This document shows, piece after piece, positions 8,842-17,228 of a stretch of 64,000 bases of DNA. Every line of letters starts with the position of its first letter. Positions within the stretch are counted from its first letter, which is position 1. A model generated the notes under the pieces. The model was not told the DNA's origin, did not search any database, and saw nothing but the letters and a program-made list of their open reading frames with translations. The DNA is taken from assembly GCA_051201605.1 (NCBI GenBank), contig CP179201.1:3720001-3784000 (forward strand). Direction: 5' to 3'. Made by a program: the position numbers and the translations under genes. This DNA is from CABZJG01 sp902512685. Lineage in GTDB: Bacteria; Pseudomonadota; Alphaproteobacteria; Rhodobacterales; Rhodobacteraceae.

Positions 8842-9914
8842 TGCGTATAGAACCTCGCTCAAAGGTGTCAAAAACCCTTATCATCTCAGTTCCGATATTA
8901 TCATCTTTCGCAGCTCTACTGATTGCGGCGATCCCGATCAGTTTTGCAGGAGCGAATATACTGCAAGCCTATCAAGAAATGTTCTTTGGTGTTTTTGGTT
9001 CTGTTTTCTCGTTTTCCGAAATGCTGACGCGAGCGACACCTTTAATATTTACCGGCTTAGCGGCGGCTCTCGCCTTTCGAGCGCGTCTTTGGAACATCGG
9101 GGCAGAGGGGCAGCTTTATCTAGGCGCTTTGCTTTCGGTGGTCGTCGGAACTGGATATTTTGATCTGCCCCCATTGCTTTTGACACCGGTTATTATCCTA
9201 TGCGGCGCAATGGCTGGCGCGGTTGGAATGGCGGTTCCGACTTTTTTGAAAGTTCGCTTTGGGGCAGATGAAGTAGTCACAACACTTTTGCTGAACTTCG
9301 TGATTTTAATTTTCATTCAAATGATGCTTGAAGGCGCGCTGAAAGATCCAATGGGATTAGGTTGGCCGCAATCCTCTCCAATTGTAGAAGAAGCGATGAT
9401 GCCCAAATTGTTACCTCGCATGCGGGTGCACTCGGGACTGATTTTGGCCATTGTGTGCGCTGTTGTCGTGCATTTCATGTTGTCTCGCACGGTCTGGGGC
9501 TTTCGCGTACGCGCTGTGGGCGAAAACGCTGTAGCCGCAAAATACGCCGGAATTCCCGTTCATCGTTCGCTTTTCATGGTCGCTATCTTCTCAGGTGCTC
9601 TGGCCGGTTTGGCGGGCGTTTCCGAAGTTGCCGGATTAAAGGGGTATCTCACGGCCGACCTTTCACCCGGTTTCGGCTATACTGGGATTGTCGTGGCTAT
9701 GCTGGCAGGCTTGTCACCGCTTGGAGTTGTCTTGGCGGCTATATTTATTGCATCGGTTTTTGTCGGGGCGGATAGTATGAGCCGAGCTATGGGCGTTTCT
9801 TCTTATTTAGCAGACCTTGTGGTTGCATTATCATTATTGTCTGTCCTGGTCGGCGGCTTTGCGACTCGCTTTCGAATAGTCTGGTCTAAAAGACAGCCCG
9901 GAGACAATGGATGA
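8841..9914 (+). CDS. ABC transporter permease (BPD_transp_2 family), first subunit
   Basis: A 357-residue inner-membrane permease with eight or more hydrophobic segments. It carries the family signature around LWNIGAEGQLYLGAL (about residues 80-95) and RAVGENAVAAKYAGIPV in the cytoplasmic coupling loop. The N-terminal residues (MRIEPRSKVSK) are basic and cytoplasmic. The start codon overlaps the end of the ATPase gene, and the stop overlaps the second permease by four bases. With its partner it forms the transmembrane channel of the BMP-type importer. Confidence 0.92.
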   Translation: MRIEPRSKVSKTLIISVPILSSFAALLIAAIPISFAGANILQAYQEMFFGVFGSVFSFSEMLTRATPLIFTGLAAALAFRARLWNIGAEGQLYLGALLSVVVGTGYFDLPPLLLTPVIILCGAMAGAVGMAVPTFLKVRFGADEVVTTLLLNFVILIFIQMMLEGALKDPMGLGWPQSSPIVEEAMMPKLLPRMRVHSGLILAIVCAVVVHFMLSRTVWGFRVRAVGENAVAAKYAGIPVHRSLFMVAIFSGALAGLAGVSEVAGLKGYLTADLSPGFGYTGIVVAMLAGLSPLGVVLAAIFIASVFVGADSMSRAMGVSSYLADLVVALSLLSVLVGGFATRFRIVWSKRQPGDNG

Positions 9915-10855
9915 TTGATATCTTGAATATTTTACTTAGCGAATCGTTTTGGGCGGCTTCGCTTCGGATAGCATCACCCTTAATTTTTGGTGTTCTCGGC
10001 GCTCTTTTGTGTGAACGTGCCGGCGTTCTAAACCTTGGTATCGAGGGCATTTTTGTTGCCGGTGCTATGGCAGGATGGATGGCTGTTTGGCTTGGTGCAG
10101 GTCTTTGGGGTGGAGTATTTTTTGCTATGCTTGCTGGGGCAGCACTTGGCTTAATACATGGAATTTTAACAGTGCCCCTAGGGCTTTCTCAACACGTTTC
10201 AGGGCTTGGTGTTACTTTATTTGCCACCTCGTTGAGTTATTTTGTTTATCGCACCTCGTTACCAGCTGTTTCTTCTCCGCCGCGCATAGAGCCCTTTCGG
10301 GCACTTGATATCCCGATCCTTTCCGACTTGCCTTTTGTTGGGCCGGTATTATTCCAGCAAACGGCCCTTACATGGCTGGCTCTACTTTTGGTTGCTGTCA
10401 TCTGGTATGTGATGAACCGCACACCCCTTGGCTCTGCGTTGCGTGCTGTTGGAGACAATCCAGACAGCGTTGATGCGCAGGGGCTTTCCGTGTATACATT
10501 ACGCATTGGCGCAGTTGTTGCAGGCTCTTCTTTAATGGCATTGGGCGGTGCGTTTCTCACTATGTCGGCTTTTGACGCTTTCTTTTTTGGTATGGTCAAC
10601 GGGCGTGGTTGGATTTGTATCGCCTTGGTGATTTTTGCCAGCTGGCAACCCGGAAAGGCCCTGCTTGGAGCAATGCTATTTGGTGCTTTTGATGCGCTTC
10701 AGGTTCGGCTTCAGACCGAAGTAGGTGCCTTGGTGCCTGGACAGATTTTCTTAATGGCGCCCTACATACTTTCCATTTTAGCACTTGTGATAGCAGCACG
10801 CCGCGCAGATTACCCGCGCGCCTTGCTGACCCCATGGTTCAAAGGTCAACGATAA
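9911..10855 (+). CDS. ABC transporter permease (BPD_transp_2 family), second subunit
   Basis: A 314-residue hydrophobic permease, shorter than its partner as is usual for the second subunit in these importers. The signature GVLNLGIEGIFVAGAMAG lies near residues 38-55, and the coupling loop reads LRAVGDNPDSVDAQGLSV. ATGA overlap with the upstream permease shows cotranslation. The cytosine-deaminase-like gene starts 10 bp downstream, so import and deamination are probably expressed together. Confidence 0.92.
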   Translation: MIDILNILLSESFWAASLRIASPLIFGVLGALLCERAGVLNLGIEGIFVAGAMAGWMAVWLGAGLWGGVFFAMLAGAALGLIHGILTVPLGLSQHVSGLGVTLFATSLSYFVYRTSLPAVSSPPRIEPFRALDIPILSDLPFVGPVLFQQTALTWLALLLVAVIWYVMNRTPLGSALRAVGDNPDSVDAQGLSVYTLRIGAVVAGSSLMALGGAFLTMSAFDAFFFGMVNGRGWICIALVIFASWQPGKALLGAMLFGAFDALQVRLQTEVGALVPGQIFLMAPYILSILALVIAARRADYPRALLTPWFKGQR

Positions 10856-10865
10856 GGAAGTCATC

Positions 10866-12149
10866 ATGTTTGATCTGATTGTGAAAAATGCTAGCCTTGC
10901 GAACGGGGACAGCGGCGTTGATATTGGTTGCAAGGGCGATATTATAACAGCCATCGAAAAGGATCTGGCCGCAGAAGCTGGCCAGATTATTGATGCCTGC
11001 GGCAATCTTGTTTCTCCACCTTTCGTTGACCCGCATTTTCATATGGACGCAACTCTTTCTTTAGGTACACCCCGAATGAATGTGTCGGGAACATTACTTG
11101 AAGGGATCAGCTTATGGGGCGAGCTAAAACCAATACAAAGCGTCGAGCAAATCTTTGAGCGCGCAATGCGCTACTGTGATCTGGCTATTTCCATGGGACT
11201 TGGTGCAATCCGCAGCCACGTTGACATTTGTGATGACACTTTAAAGGGCGTAGAGGCCCTACTTGAGGTGCAAAAACAAGTTTCAACCTATCTTGACCTG
11301 CAACTCGTTGCCTTTCCCCAAGACGGCGTTTTTCGCGACCCAACCGCATTAACTAACCTTAACAGAGCGCTTGATATGGGGGTATCAATTGTTGGGGGCA
11401 TCCCACATTTTGAGCGCACAATGGACGAAGGTGCAAACTCTGTTCGCACGCTGTGTGAAATTGCTGCACAACGGGGTCTTATGGTTGATATGCACTGCGA
11501 CGAAAGTGATGACCCACACAGTCGCCATATTGAAACTTTGGCCTTTGAAACCCAACGGCTCGGCCTACAAGGAAGGGTGGCAGGATCACACCTTACCTCG
11601 ATGCATTCTATGGACAATTACTATGTCTCTAAATTGATCCCTTTGATTGCTGAGTCCGGTGTACATGCAATCCCGAACCCGCTGATCAATATCATGTTAC
11701 AGGGACGCCATGACAGTTATCCCAAACGCCGGGGACAAACCCGCGTCAGAGAACTTCGCGATGCAGGTATAACCGTCGGCTTTGGGTCGGATTGCGTAAT
11801 GGACCCTTGGTACTCTCTTGGCAAAGCCGATATGCTGGATGTTGCATTCATGGGTCTTCATGTTGGCCAGCTTTCTAGCCGGGCGGATATGAGATGGTGC
11901 TTTGACGCAGTTACAAAAAACTCTGCAGAAATAATGGGGTTAGAAAAATATGGTGTTGACGTTGGCAACTTCGCAGATTTGGTAATCCTTCAGGCAAAAG
12001 ATCCAATCGAAGCCATAAGGTTGCGCCCAACTCGTCTTTCAGTCATTCGAAGGGGGAAATTAATTGCTCAAACCACCCCAAGCGTTTCCACGCTATATAT
12101 GTCAGATCGTCCAGATCGTTTAAAACCGGATGAGTACGCACCGGAATAG
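10866..12149 (+). CDS. Cytosine-deaminase-like amidohydrolase with Asp-to-Cys change at the specificity position
   Basis: A 427-residue metal-dependent deaminase, closely patterned on E. coli CodA. Visible ligands are H57 and H59 (DPHFHMD), H210 (VDMHCDE), E213, H242 (GSHLTSMH) and D309, each offset by exactly four from CodA (H61, H63, H214, E217, H246, D313). The next residue is C310 where CodA has D314 (context FGSDCVMDPWY). Published work used loss of this Asp to find CodA homologues that deaminate 5-methylcytosine, including one from Rhodobacter sphaeroides. A 5-methylcytosine or related pyrimidine substrate is therefore plausible; creatinine or isocytosine are alternatives. It is the last gene of the BMP importer operon. 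Confidence 0.85.
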   Translation: MFDLIVKNASLANGDSGVDIGCKGDIITAIEKDLAAEAGQIIDACGNLVSPPFVDPHFHMDATLSLGTPRMNVSGTLLEGISLWGELKPIQSVEQIFERAMRYCDLAISMGLGAIRSHVDICDDTLKGVEALLEVQKQVSTYLDLQLVAFPQDGVFRDPTALTNLNRALDMGVSIVGGIPHFERTMDEGANSVRTLCEIAAQRGLMVDMHCDESDDPHSRHIETLAFETQRLGLQGRVAGSHLTSMHSMDNYYVSKLIPLIAESGVHAIPNPLINIMLQGRHDSYPKRRGQTRVRELRDAGITVGFGSDCVMDPWYSLGKADMLDVAFMGLHVGQLSSRADMRWCFDAVTKNSAEIMGLEKYGVDVGNFADLVILQAKDPIEAIRLRPTRLSVIRRGKLIAQTTPSVSTLYMSDRPDRLKPDEYAPE

Positions 12150-12217
12150 TTTCTTGGCGCCTTAAATTGTTGCTTCAAAGACATTTTCCCGACGATTCTA
12201 TGCTGCGACAGGCGGTG

Positions 12218-13363
12218 TTAAATTATAACATCTTTGAGCGATTTCGGGTGGTTTGTAAGAGGTTCATATCCATCTTTTGTAATTATGACACTATCCCCAA
12301 CTTGGGCACGGAAATTATCAACTGTCACCGACCCGTCCACGGCAAATACCATTCCTGGCTCTAGGCGTGTTTTATCGCCGGTGACAAGCTGAGGTTTTTC
12401 AAGAAAGCTAAATCCCGTGGCGCGGCCACATCGAAATGGATAATCATATCCAGCGTCCTGAATGACTTTGGCATAGGCAGCGTGGACAGCTTCTGCAGTA
12501 ATCCCCGGGCGCAAAACAGCAAGTGCAGCCTTTTGGCTTTCAACAGCCACTTCATAAACTGCCGCTTGTGAATTGTCTGCTATTTCTCCGATCCAAAAGG
12601 TGCGATCAAAACCCAACTTAAATCGGTGGAAATTCGTCATGCCACAAAAGCACAGAAATACAGGTTCGCCAGTTTTCATAATCCGTGTTGTTGCGCGGTG
12701 ATGGGTTTTGGTAATCTCTATTCCAGAAGCCATAATTTGCAAAAAATGCGTATTTGGAGACATGTCGGTGTCTTCATAATTCGCGCTGAGCAATTCTGCG
12801 GCTTTTCGGGTTCCTGCCTGCGAAGTGGCAATCGCAACCTCATACTCTGGGACCCCGTTTTTGATCGCAGCGCGGCCTGCAAGCATCATAGTATTTGCAA
12901 CCTGACCGGCATCCCGAGCGAGCTGTAACTCTTGTGCAGATTTTATCATTCGCATATCAGCTAGGATGGAAGAGACACTGCAAACCATTCCCGTATCAAG
13001 CAAGTTGTCTACATAGCGGCGGACAAGCGAGGGCATATGATCTGGCTCTATGCCAACGAAGTTTGCGTCTTTAACCGCTTTTGGCAATTCCTCACGCCAC
13101 TCGTGACCCATCCCATCATTCCAAGCGGCAATCTGCTTTACCTTGGCAGAGGCTTTGGCCGTATTGAGATCAATAGTTGGGGTAATCAACAGGCTGTTTT
13201 CATCTTGTGAAATAACAAGAATGGTCGGGCGGCCAAACTCCATGTGAAGGTAGTCATAATACCCCGTTAGGTAATAAATGTTGTCTTCATCGGTGATCAA
13301 GGCCACATTGATGTCTTTTTCAGACAATTGTTGGCAAAATTTGCGGATCCGCGACGCGTACAT
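12218..13363 (-). CDS. M24-family hydrolase, creatinase-like, without the metallopeptidase ligands
   Basis: A 381-residue pita-bread-fold protein. The N-terminal creatinase domain (LITDEDNIYYLTGYYDY) is clear, followed by the M24 domain. The five metal ligands of aminopeptidases (D, D, H, E, E) appear as F, D253, R, D343 and G, so a dinuclear metal centre is unlikely. A His pair (H221-H222, THHRATTR) aligns with the catalytic His region of creatinase, which works without metal. It may therefore hydrolyse a C-N bond in a small amidine or ureido compound rather than a peptide. It overlaps the upstream M20 gene by one base, so the two are coupled. Substrate unknown. Confidence 0.75.
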   Translation of the reverse strand: MYASRIRKFCQQLSEKDINVALITDEDNIYYLTGYYDYLHMEFGRPTILVISQDENSLLITPTIDLNTAKASAKVKQIAAWNDGMGHEWREELPKAVKDANFVGIEPDHMPSLVRRYVDNLLDTGMVCSVSSILADMRMIKSAQELQLARDAGQVANTMMLAGRAAIKNGVPEYEVAIATSQAGTRKAAELLSANYEDTDMSPNTHFLQIMASGIEITKTHHRATTRIMKTGEPVFLCFCGMTNFHRFKLGFDRTFWIGEIADNSQAAVYEVAVESQKAALAVLRPGITAEAVHAAYAKVIQDAGYDYPFRCGRATGFSFLEKPQLVTGDKTRLEPGMVFAVDGSVTVDNFRAQVGDSVIITKDGYEPLTNHPKSLKDVII

Positions 13364-14547
13364 TACGATACTCCACTTTGTTTGTTCATCGGCAACCTGT
13401 CCTGAACAAGCTTTGCCCAGAATTTCGCGGCAATTGGGAGCAGAGCATCGTTAAAATCATAATCATTGGCATGAAGAGGTCGGGCAAAACGACCATTTTC
13501 CCCATTTCCCAAAAGTAAAAAGCAGCCGGGTACTGCGGCGTTAAAATGGGCGAAATCTTCTGAAAAGCTCATCGGCTCTCGGTCGCCAATAGTTTCAAGC
13601 CCCAAGGCCCTTGAAACCTTTGTGACTGCATCTGTCGGTCCATCAGAGTTTATGGTCTCAATAAATTCAGTCCTGAAACTCAGATCTGACGAAACCCCAT
13701 GCGCCACTGAAATACCCTCAAGAATCTGCCGCATAAATTTTTCAATAATGCGGCGATCATCAGGCAGCCTTGCGCGGACATCACCTTTTAATTGCGCATT
13801 TCCTGGCAACACATTGCGCTGGCCATCCGTAAGAAATTCGGTCACTGAAACAACCGCGCCAGCACCTGGGGCAAGTTTGCGTGAAACGATGGTTTGGAGC
13901 GCCTGCACCACTTCAGACCCCACAGTGATGGCATCACGGCCCGCCTGCGGCATGGATGCATGCCCGCCCTGCCCTTTTATAGAAATTTCAAACAAGCTTT
14001 CACTTGAACATATAAGGCCTTTTCGAGTTGAAACCTGTCCCAGTGGTGCCCCCGGTAAATTGTGAATTGCATATATTTCTTCGACAGGGAATTTTTCTAA
14101 AACACCCTCATCAATCATGGCCCGGGCCCCTAGCCCATGCTCTTCGTTTGGCTGGAAAATAAAAACCACCGTGCCGTCGAAATTGGGATCATCTACCAAT
14201 GTTTGCGCCGCGCCCAATAACATCGCCATATGCCCATCGTGGCCACAGGCATGCATCACGCCTGCATTTTGCGACGGATAGTCGTGGTCACTGGCTTCTT
14301 GTATCGGCAGCGCATCCATATCCGCGCGCAGAGCGATCGCACGATTGCCTCTACCTGATTTCAAAATTCCAACAACGCCCACACCTTCGTGAACTTCTAA
14401 ACCCATATCTTTCAAAATGTTGGCTATTCGCGTCTTAGTTCGTTTTTCCTTAAAACCAAGCTCTGGAAACTGATGAAATTCCTGACGGAGCGCGTTCAAG
14501 TTGTGGGGTTCAGATACCATCGTTACCTCATGTTTATATTTGTCCAT
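13363..14547 (-). CDS. M20-family amidohydrolase (hippurate hydrolase-like)
   Basis: A 394-residue zinc amidohydrolase of the peptidase M20D type, which cleaves N-acyl or N-carbamoyl amino acids. Metal-site motifs are visible: MHACGHDGHM, QPNEEHG, the bridging region GGHASMPQAGRDAI and the C-terminal LHANDYDFND. The length is normal. The ATG at 14547 has aggaat upstream; a second in-frame ATG at 14520 has gaggt five to six bases upstream and is a realistic alternative start. The stop overlaps the M24 gene start, so the pair should act on one substrate in succession. The pair converges on the deaminase operon. Confidence 0.85.
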   Translation of the reverse strand: MDKYKHEVTMVSEPHNLNALRQEFHQFPELGFKEKRTKTRIANILKDMGLEVHEGVGVVGILKSGRGNRAIALRADMDALPIQEASDHDYPSQNAGVMHACGHDGHMAMLLGAAQTLVDDPNFDGTVVFIFQPNEEHGLGARAMIDEGVLEKFPVEEIYAIHNLPGAPLGQVSTRKGLICSSESLFEISIKGQGGHASMPQAGRDAITVGSEVVQALQTIVSRKLAPGAGAVVSVTEFLTDGQRNVLPGNAQLKGDVRARLPDDRRIIEKFMRQILEGISVAHGVSSDLSFRTEFIETINSDGPTDAVTKVSRALGLETIGDREPMSFSEDFAHFNAAVPGCFLLLGNGENGRFARPLHANDYDFNDALLPIAAKFWAKLVQDRLPMNKQSGVS

Positions 14548-14652
14548 ATTAATGATTCCTGACGATTTCGATTGTCAAAAAACGGCATTTTCAATCGTTG
14601 CCCTTAGCCATTGAGACGCGTAATTTTTTCGTTTAAGCAGGATCAGTTCGTT

Positions 14653-15627
14653 TTAACCTTTTTGGGTTTGACGATGCTTCATACGCTCATGTGCTTCAGC
14701 GGTACCATCGTGAAAAGAACCAAACCACTTATCCCAGGGCATTTGCAGATTGCCGTAGTTTACTTCAAAGTACCGATGGTGAAGCTGATGGTGAAATGTT
14801 CCCAGCGCAAGAGTTTTCGAATCCTTTACGAGCAGATTTTCGAAACCTGTATGGGACGTGGCCGCCGTGAGCGACTGGTGCTGCATGTGAAAAAGGATAT
14901 GCAATGGATGAGCCGGCACCAAAAAGTGAATTAATATTGAGCTAAAAAATAATAGATGCTCCAACGGGTGCATCGACAACCCAGACCAAGGCCCGACATT
15001 TATATTTCTATAGTGAAGAGCGTGCGCAAGCTTATAGAGCGGTGGCCAATGCAATAATCTGTGGATCCAATAGAAATGAAAAGAAATCCAAATCGGAGTC
15101 AAAAGAAATAAAAAGATAAACCAAACGGGGTTATCCACCCACAAAAGAACTGGGGCCCACCCATTGGCCATAGCCCAGAACATCAGCGCCTCATAAGATG
15201 TCCAGAAAAACACCCCACTTCCCAAAGACCAAAACATATTGTCACGAACTTGGCCGCCCAATGTAAACTGCCTGCCAGATTTCGATAGGGGCCTGGGATC
15301 ATATTTCAGCTTTTGGCCTTGCTGCGTGAAGGTATAAAAATACAGGTGTAATCCGCCTGCAACCGCACTCAAAAGTAAAATGTTTCGAACATATAATTTC
15401 GCCACCCACTCAATTGAAAAGGTTTGAGCTTGCTCAAGGGGGGGGTGAAACCAAAAAAATGAAATGCATGCGACAACAATAAGGATCAGGTTCTCGGTAA
15501 TTATAAACCAAGGTTTCCAAATCCATTTAAGAACTTCCAACGGCTTTAAGGGCCAGTTGAACAAGGGGGAAACCTTAATTGGAACATTTGGTATATGGTT
15601 CCACCCTTTGATTTTGGCCTTGGGCAT
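14653..15627 (-). CDS. Sterol desaturase / fatty acid hydroxylase family membrane protein
   Basis: A 324-residue integral membrane di-iron enzyme. Four hydrophobic segments precede and separate the histidine clusters HRLLH, HALHYRN, a GLSMHPLEH segment and the terminal HHQLHHR with HH spacing, which together form the eight-His iron site of this family. Members hydroxylate or desaturate lipid acyl chains, carotenoids or sterols. The gene is monocistronic, facing the M20/M24 pair. The lipid substrate cannot be deduced. Confidence 0.85.
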   Translation of the reverse strand: MPKAKIKGWNHIPNVPIKVSPLFNWPLKPLEVLKWIWKPWFIITENLILIVVACISFFWFHPPLEQAQTFSIEWVAKLYVRNILLLSAVAGGLHLYFYTFTQQGQKLKYDPRPLSKSGRQFTLGGQVRDNMFWSLGSGVFFWTSYEALMFWAMANGWAPVLLWVDNPVWFIFLFLLTPIWISFHFYWIHRLLHWPPLYKLAHALHYRNINVGPWSGLSMHPLEHLLFFSSILIHFLVPAHPLHILFHMQHQSLTAATSHTGFENLLVKDSKTLALGTFHHQLHHRYFEVNYGNLQMPWDKWFGSFHDGTAEAHERMKHRQTQKG

Positions 15628-15824
15628 AGGGGCACTTTCATAAATCTACTTCCGAGCAGATTACTTATTTCCAGCAGATATGTACATTAAAATTAGCCCC
15701 TTTGAAGGGGGCAAACTCTTGACGTCTTCGTAACGGACCGGACACACATACCCTATTTTGTTGAGAGTGTGCGGGTAAACCTTTTCGTCTTTGTGCCGTT
15801 ATTCATCTTAAGGAGGCGCTAGAT

Positions 15825-15995
15825 ATGACGGACAGTGAAGTTATTCAGGTTATTTGGGGAAACCCAGAACTTCAATCTCAGTTTGAAATTGACCCTTATG
15901 GTCTTTCTCAAAGACAGCTCATAATTTTGCAATTACATGAAAAATTAAAGTTCATCTCTTCAAGACCTGACATTAAGCGACCACAGGGCGTTTGA
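15825..15995 (+). CDS. Small 56-residue protein of unknown function
   Basis: A short gene encoding 56 residues (begins MTDSEVIQVIWGNPELQSQ, ends IKRPQGV). Support comes from a near-perfect ribosome-binding site, AAGGAGG at 15810-15816, eight bases before the ATG, and from a balanced, non-repetitive composition with amphipathic character in the middle (LSQRQLIILQLHEKLKF). It has no signal peptide, membrane segment or recognised motif. It stands alone between two minus-strand genes. I do not recognise the family. Confidence 0.6.
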   Translation: MTDSEVIQVIWGNPELQSQFEIDPYGLSQRQLIILQLHEKLKFISSRPDIKRPQGV

Positions 15996-16077
15996 TTGCA
16001 ATTGGAATTACTTCCGTTCTCCAGATACAAAAGTTTTGTTGAATAGTTTGCTATTCTACACTGCGCGTTGCACAAAT

Positions 16078-16800
16078 TTATTTCAATGAAACCGAATAAT
16101 GAATTTGGGATGTAAGATAAAGGCTAAAGCGAAGTTCAACAACCCTCCCAACAATGTCAAGGGCCCGTCTTTCAACTTCTAATACAGGTGCGCCCTCATC
16201 CACAGCCAACATATTTGCGACAGATGATGTTGCCTCTAATGCTCTTAATTGCTCATCAGCACGAACAATTGTGACCCCATAACTGCGCTGATAAAGGGGG
16301 TACAAAGCATTTGGCAGCGATCCGCGATCTTTTAAACCTGGAAATAGGTCAGCATTGAGAACAGATGTTTCATAACAAACAGGCGTTTCCTTGATACACC
16401 TAACACGCGCAATTTCAAAAACTGCACCCCGCGATTGCAATCCCAATACTTGCCCCTCTTTGGCATTTGCAGCACGCCTTCGCACAGATTCGGAGAGCGG
16501 TTGGGGGATTGCTTGAGAGCCATCATCGTGACGCAATCGGAAGAAGTGAAACAAAGATGTTTCCGGAGTTGTCGTGGCAACAAATGTACCTTTACCCTGA
16601 TGCCTTTCAACCAAACCGGATTGTTCAAGCTTACTTAAAGCTTTTCGCGCCGTTCCTTGGCTCACGCTATATTGTGCAGCAAGATCGAATTCGCTCGGCA
16701 ACATTGCACCCGGCGCTAAATCGCCTGACACAATACACGCCATAACAGCGTCATGTACCCGCTGGTAAAGTGGTAAAGCTGGTTCGGATAAGCTACTCAT
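16078..16800 (-). CDS. GntR-family regulator, HutC subfamily (UTRA ligand domain)
   Basis: A 240-residue transcription factor. The N-terminal winged helix (residues about 8-75) has the GntR pattern LYQRVHDAVMACIVSGDLAPGAMLPSE and QGTARKALSKLEQSGLVERHQGKGTFV. The C-terminal part is a UTRA effector domain (FEIARVRCIKETPVCYETSVL and EVERRALDIVGRVVELRFSLY). The start is ATG 16800 with gagga upstream. It is divergent from the UxaA-family genes and shares a 135-bp control region with them that contains an inverted repeat, so it probably represses them until their substrate is present. Confidence 0.9.
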   Translation of the reverse strand: MSSLSEPALPLYQRVHDAVMACIVSGDLAPGAMLPSEFDLAAQYSVSQGTARKALSKLEQSGLVERHQGKGTFVATTTPETSLFHFFRLRHDDGSQAIPQPLSESVRRRAANAKEGQVLGLQSRGAVFEIARVRCIKETPVCYETSVLNADLFPGLKDRGSLPNALYPLYQRSYGVTIVRADEQLRALEATSSVANMLAVDEGAPVLEVERRALDIVGRVVELRFSLYLTSQIHYSVSLK

Positions 16801-16830
16801 TCGTCCTCTTTTAGTGAATATGATACATAG

Positions 16831-16849
16831 TCTTGAACAAGCTTCAAGA
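16831..16849. promoter_or_regulatory. Inverted repeat, candidate GntR operator
   Basis: tcttgaa-caagc-ttcaaga forms a perfect 7-bp inverted repeat with a 5-bp spacer. It lies between the divergent GntR gene and the UxaA-family gene. Position and symmetry suggest a regulator site; the assignment to this GntR protein is inference. Confidence 0.45.
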
Positions 16850-16935
16850 ATTCAATTCATTGGGTCTTGTATAAGAATAGATCAGTGTGATATCAATAGA
16901 TGTTAAACAAACAAAATACGTCAAGGAGTGATATT

Positions 16936-17223
16936 TTGGCAATTCCTCAACTGTTGGTTCATGACCACAAAGACAATGTAGGTGTCGTAGTCGTTGAAGG
17001 TCTGACGGCTGGAACAGAAATGTTATGCGTGGTTACGCATGATAATTCTGATTTTAAGCTGACCGCAAATGCAGACATTCCAATTGGGCACAAAGTTGCA
17101 CTTAAGCCTTTGAAAGAAGGCGACACTGTTTTCAAATACGGCGAAGATATCGGAAAAATGATCGGATCTGCTGATGTAGGCGATCATTTACATACCCATA
17201 ACTGCAAAACAAAACGGTGGTAG
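16936..17223 (+). CDS. UxaA-family dehydratase/sulfo-lyase small subunit (SAF domain)
   Basis: About 95 residues forming a SAF domain like the N-terminal part of altronate/galactarate dehydratases and like SuyA of (2R)-sulfolactate sulfo-lyase. The start is taken as TTG 16936, because AAGGAGTG (16923-16930) lies just before it and the product then begins (M)AIPQLLVHDHKDNVGV as in the family; the ATG at 16900 has no ribosome site. The conserved GHKVALKPLKEGDTVFKYGEDIG and the C-terminal DHLHTHN are present. It overlaps or abuts the large-subunit gene, so the two form one split enzyme. Confidence 0.85.
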   Translation: MAIPQLLVHDHKDNVGVVVVEGLTAGTEMLCVVTHDNSDFKLTANADIPIGHKVALKPLKEGDTVFKYGEDIGKMIGSADVGDHLHTHNCKTKRW

Positions 17224-17228
17224 CTCCA

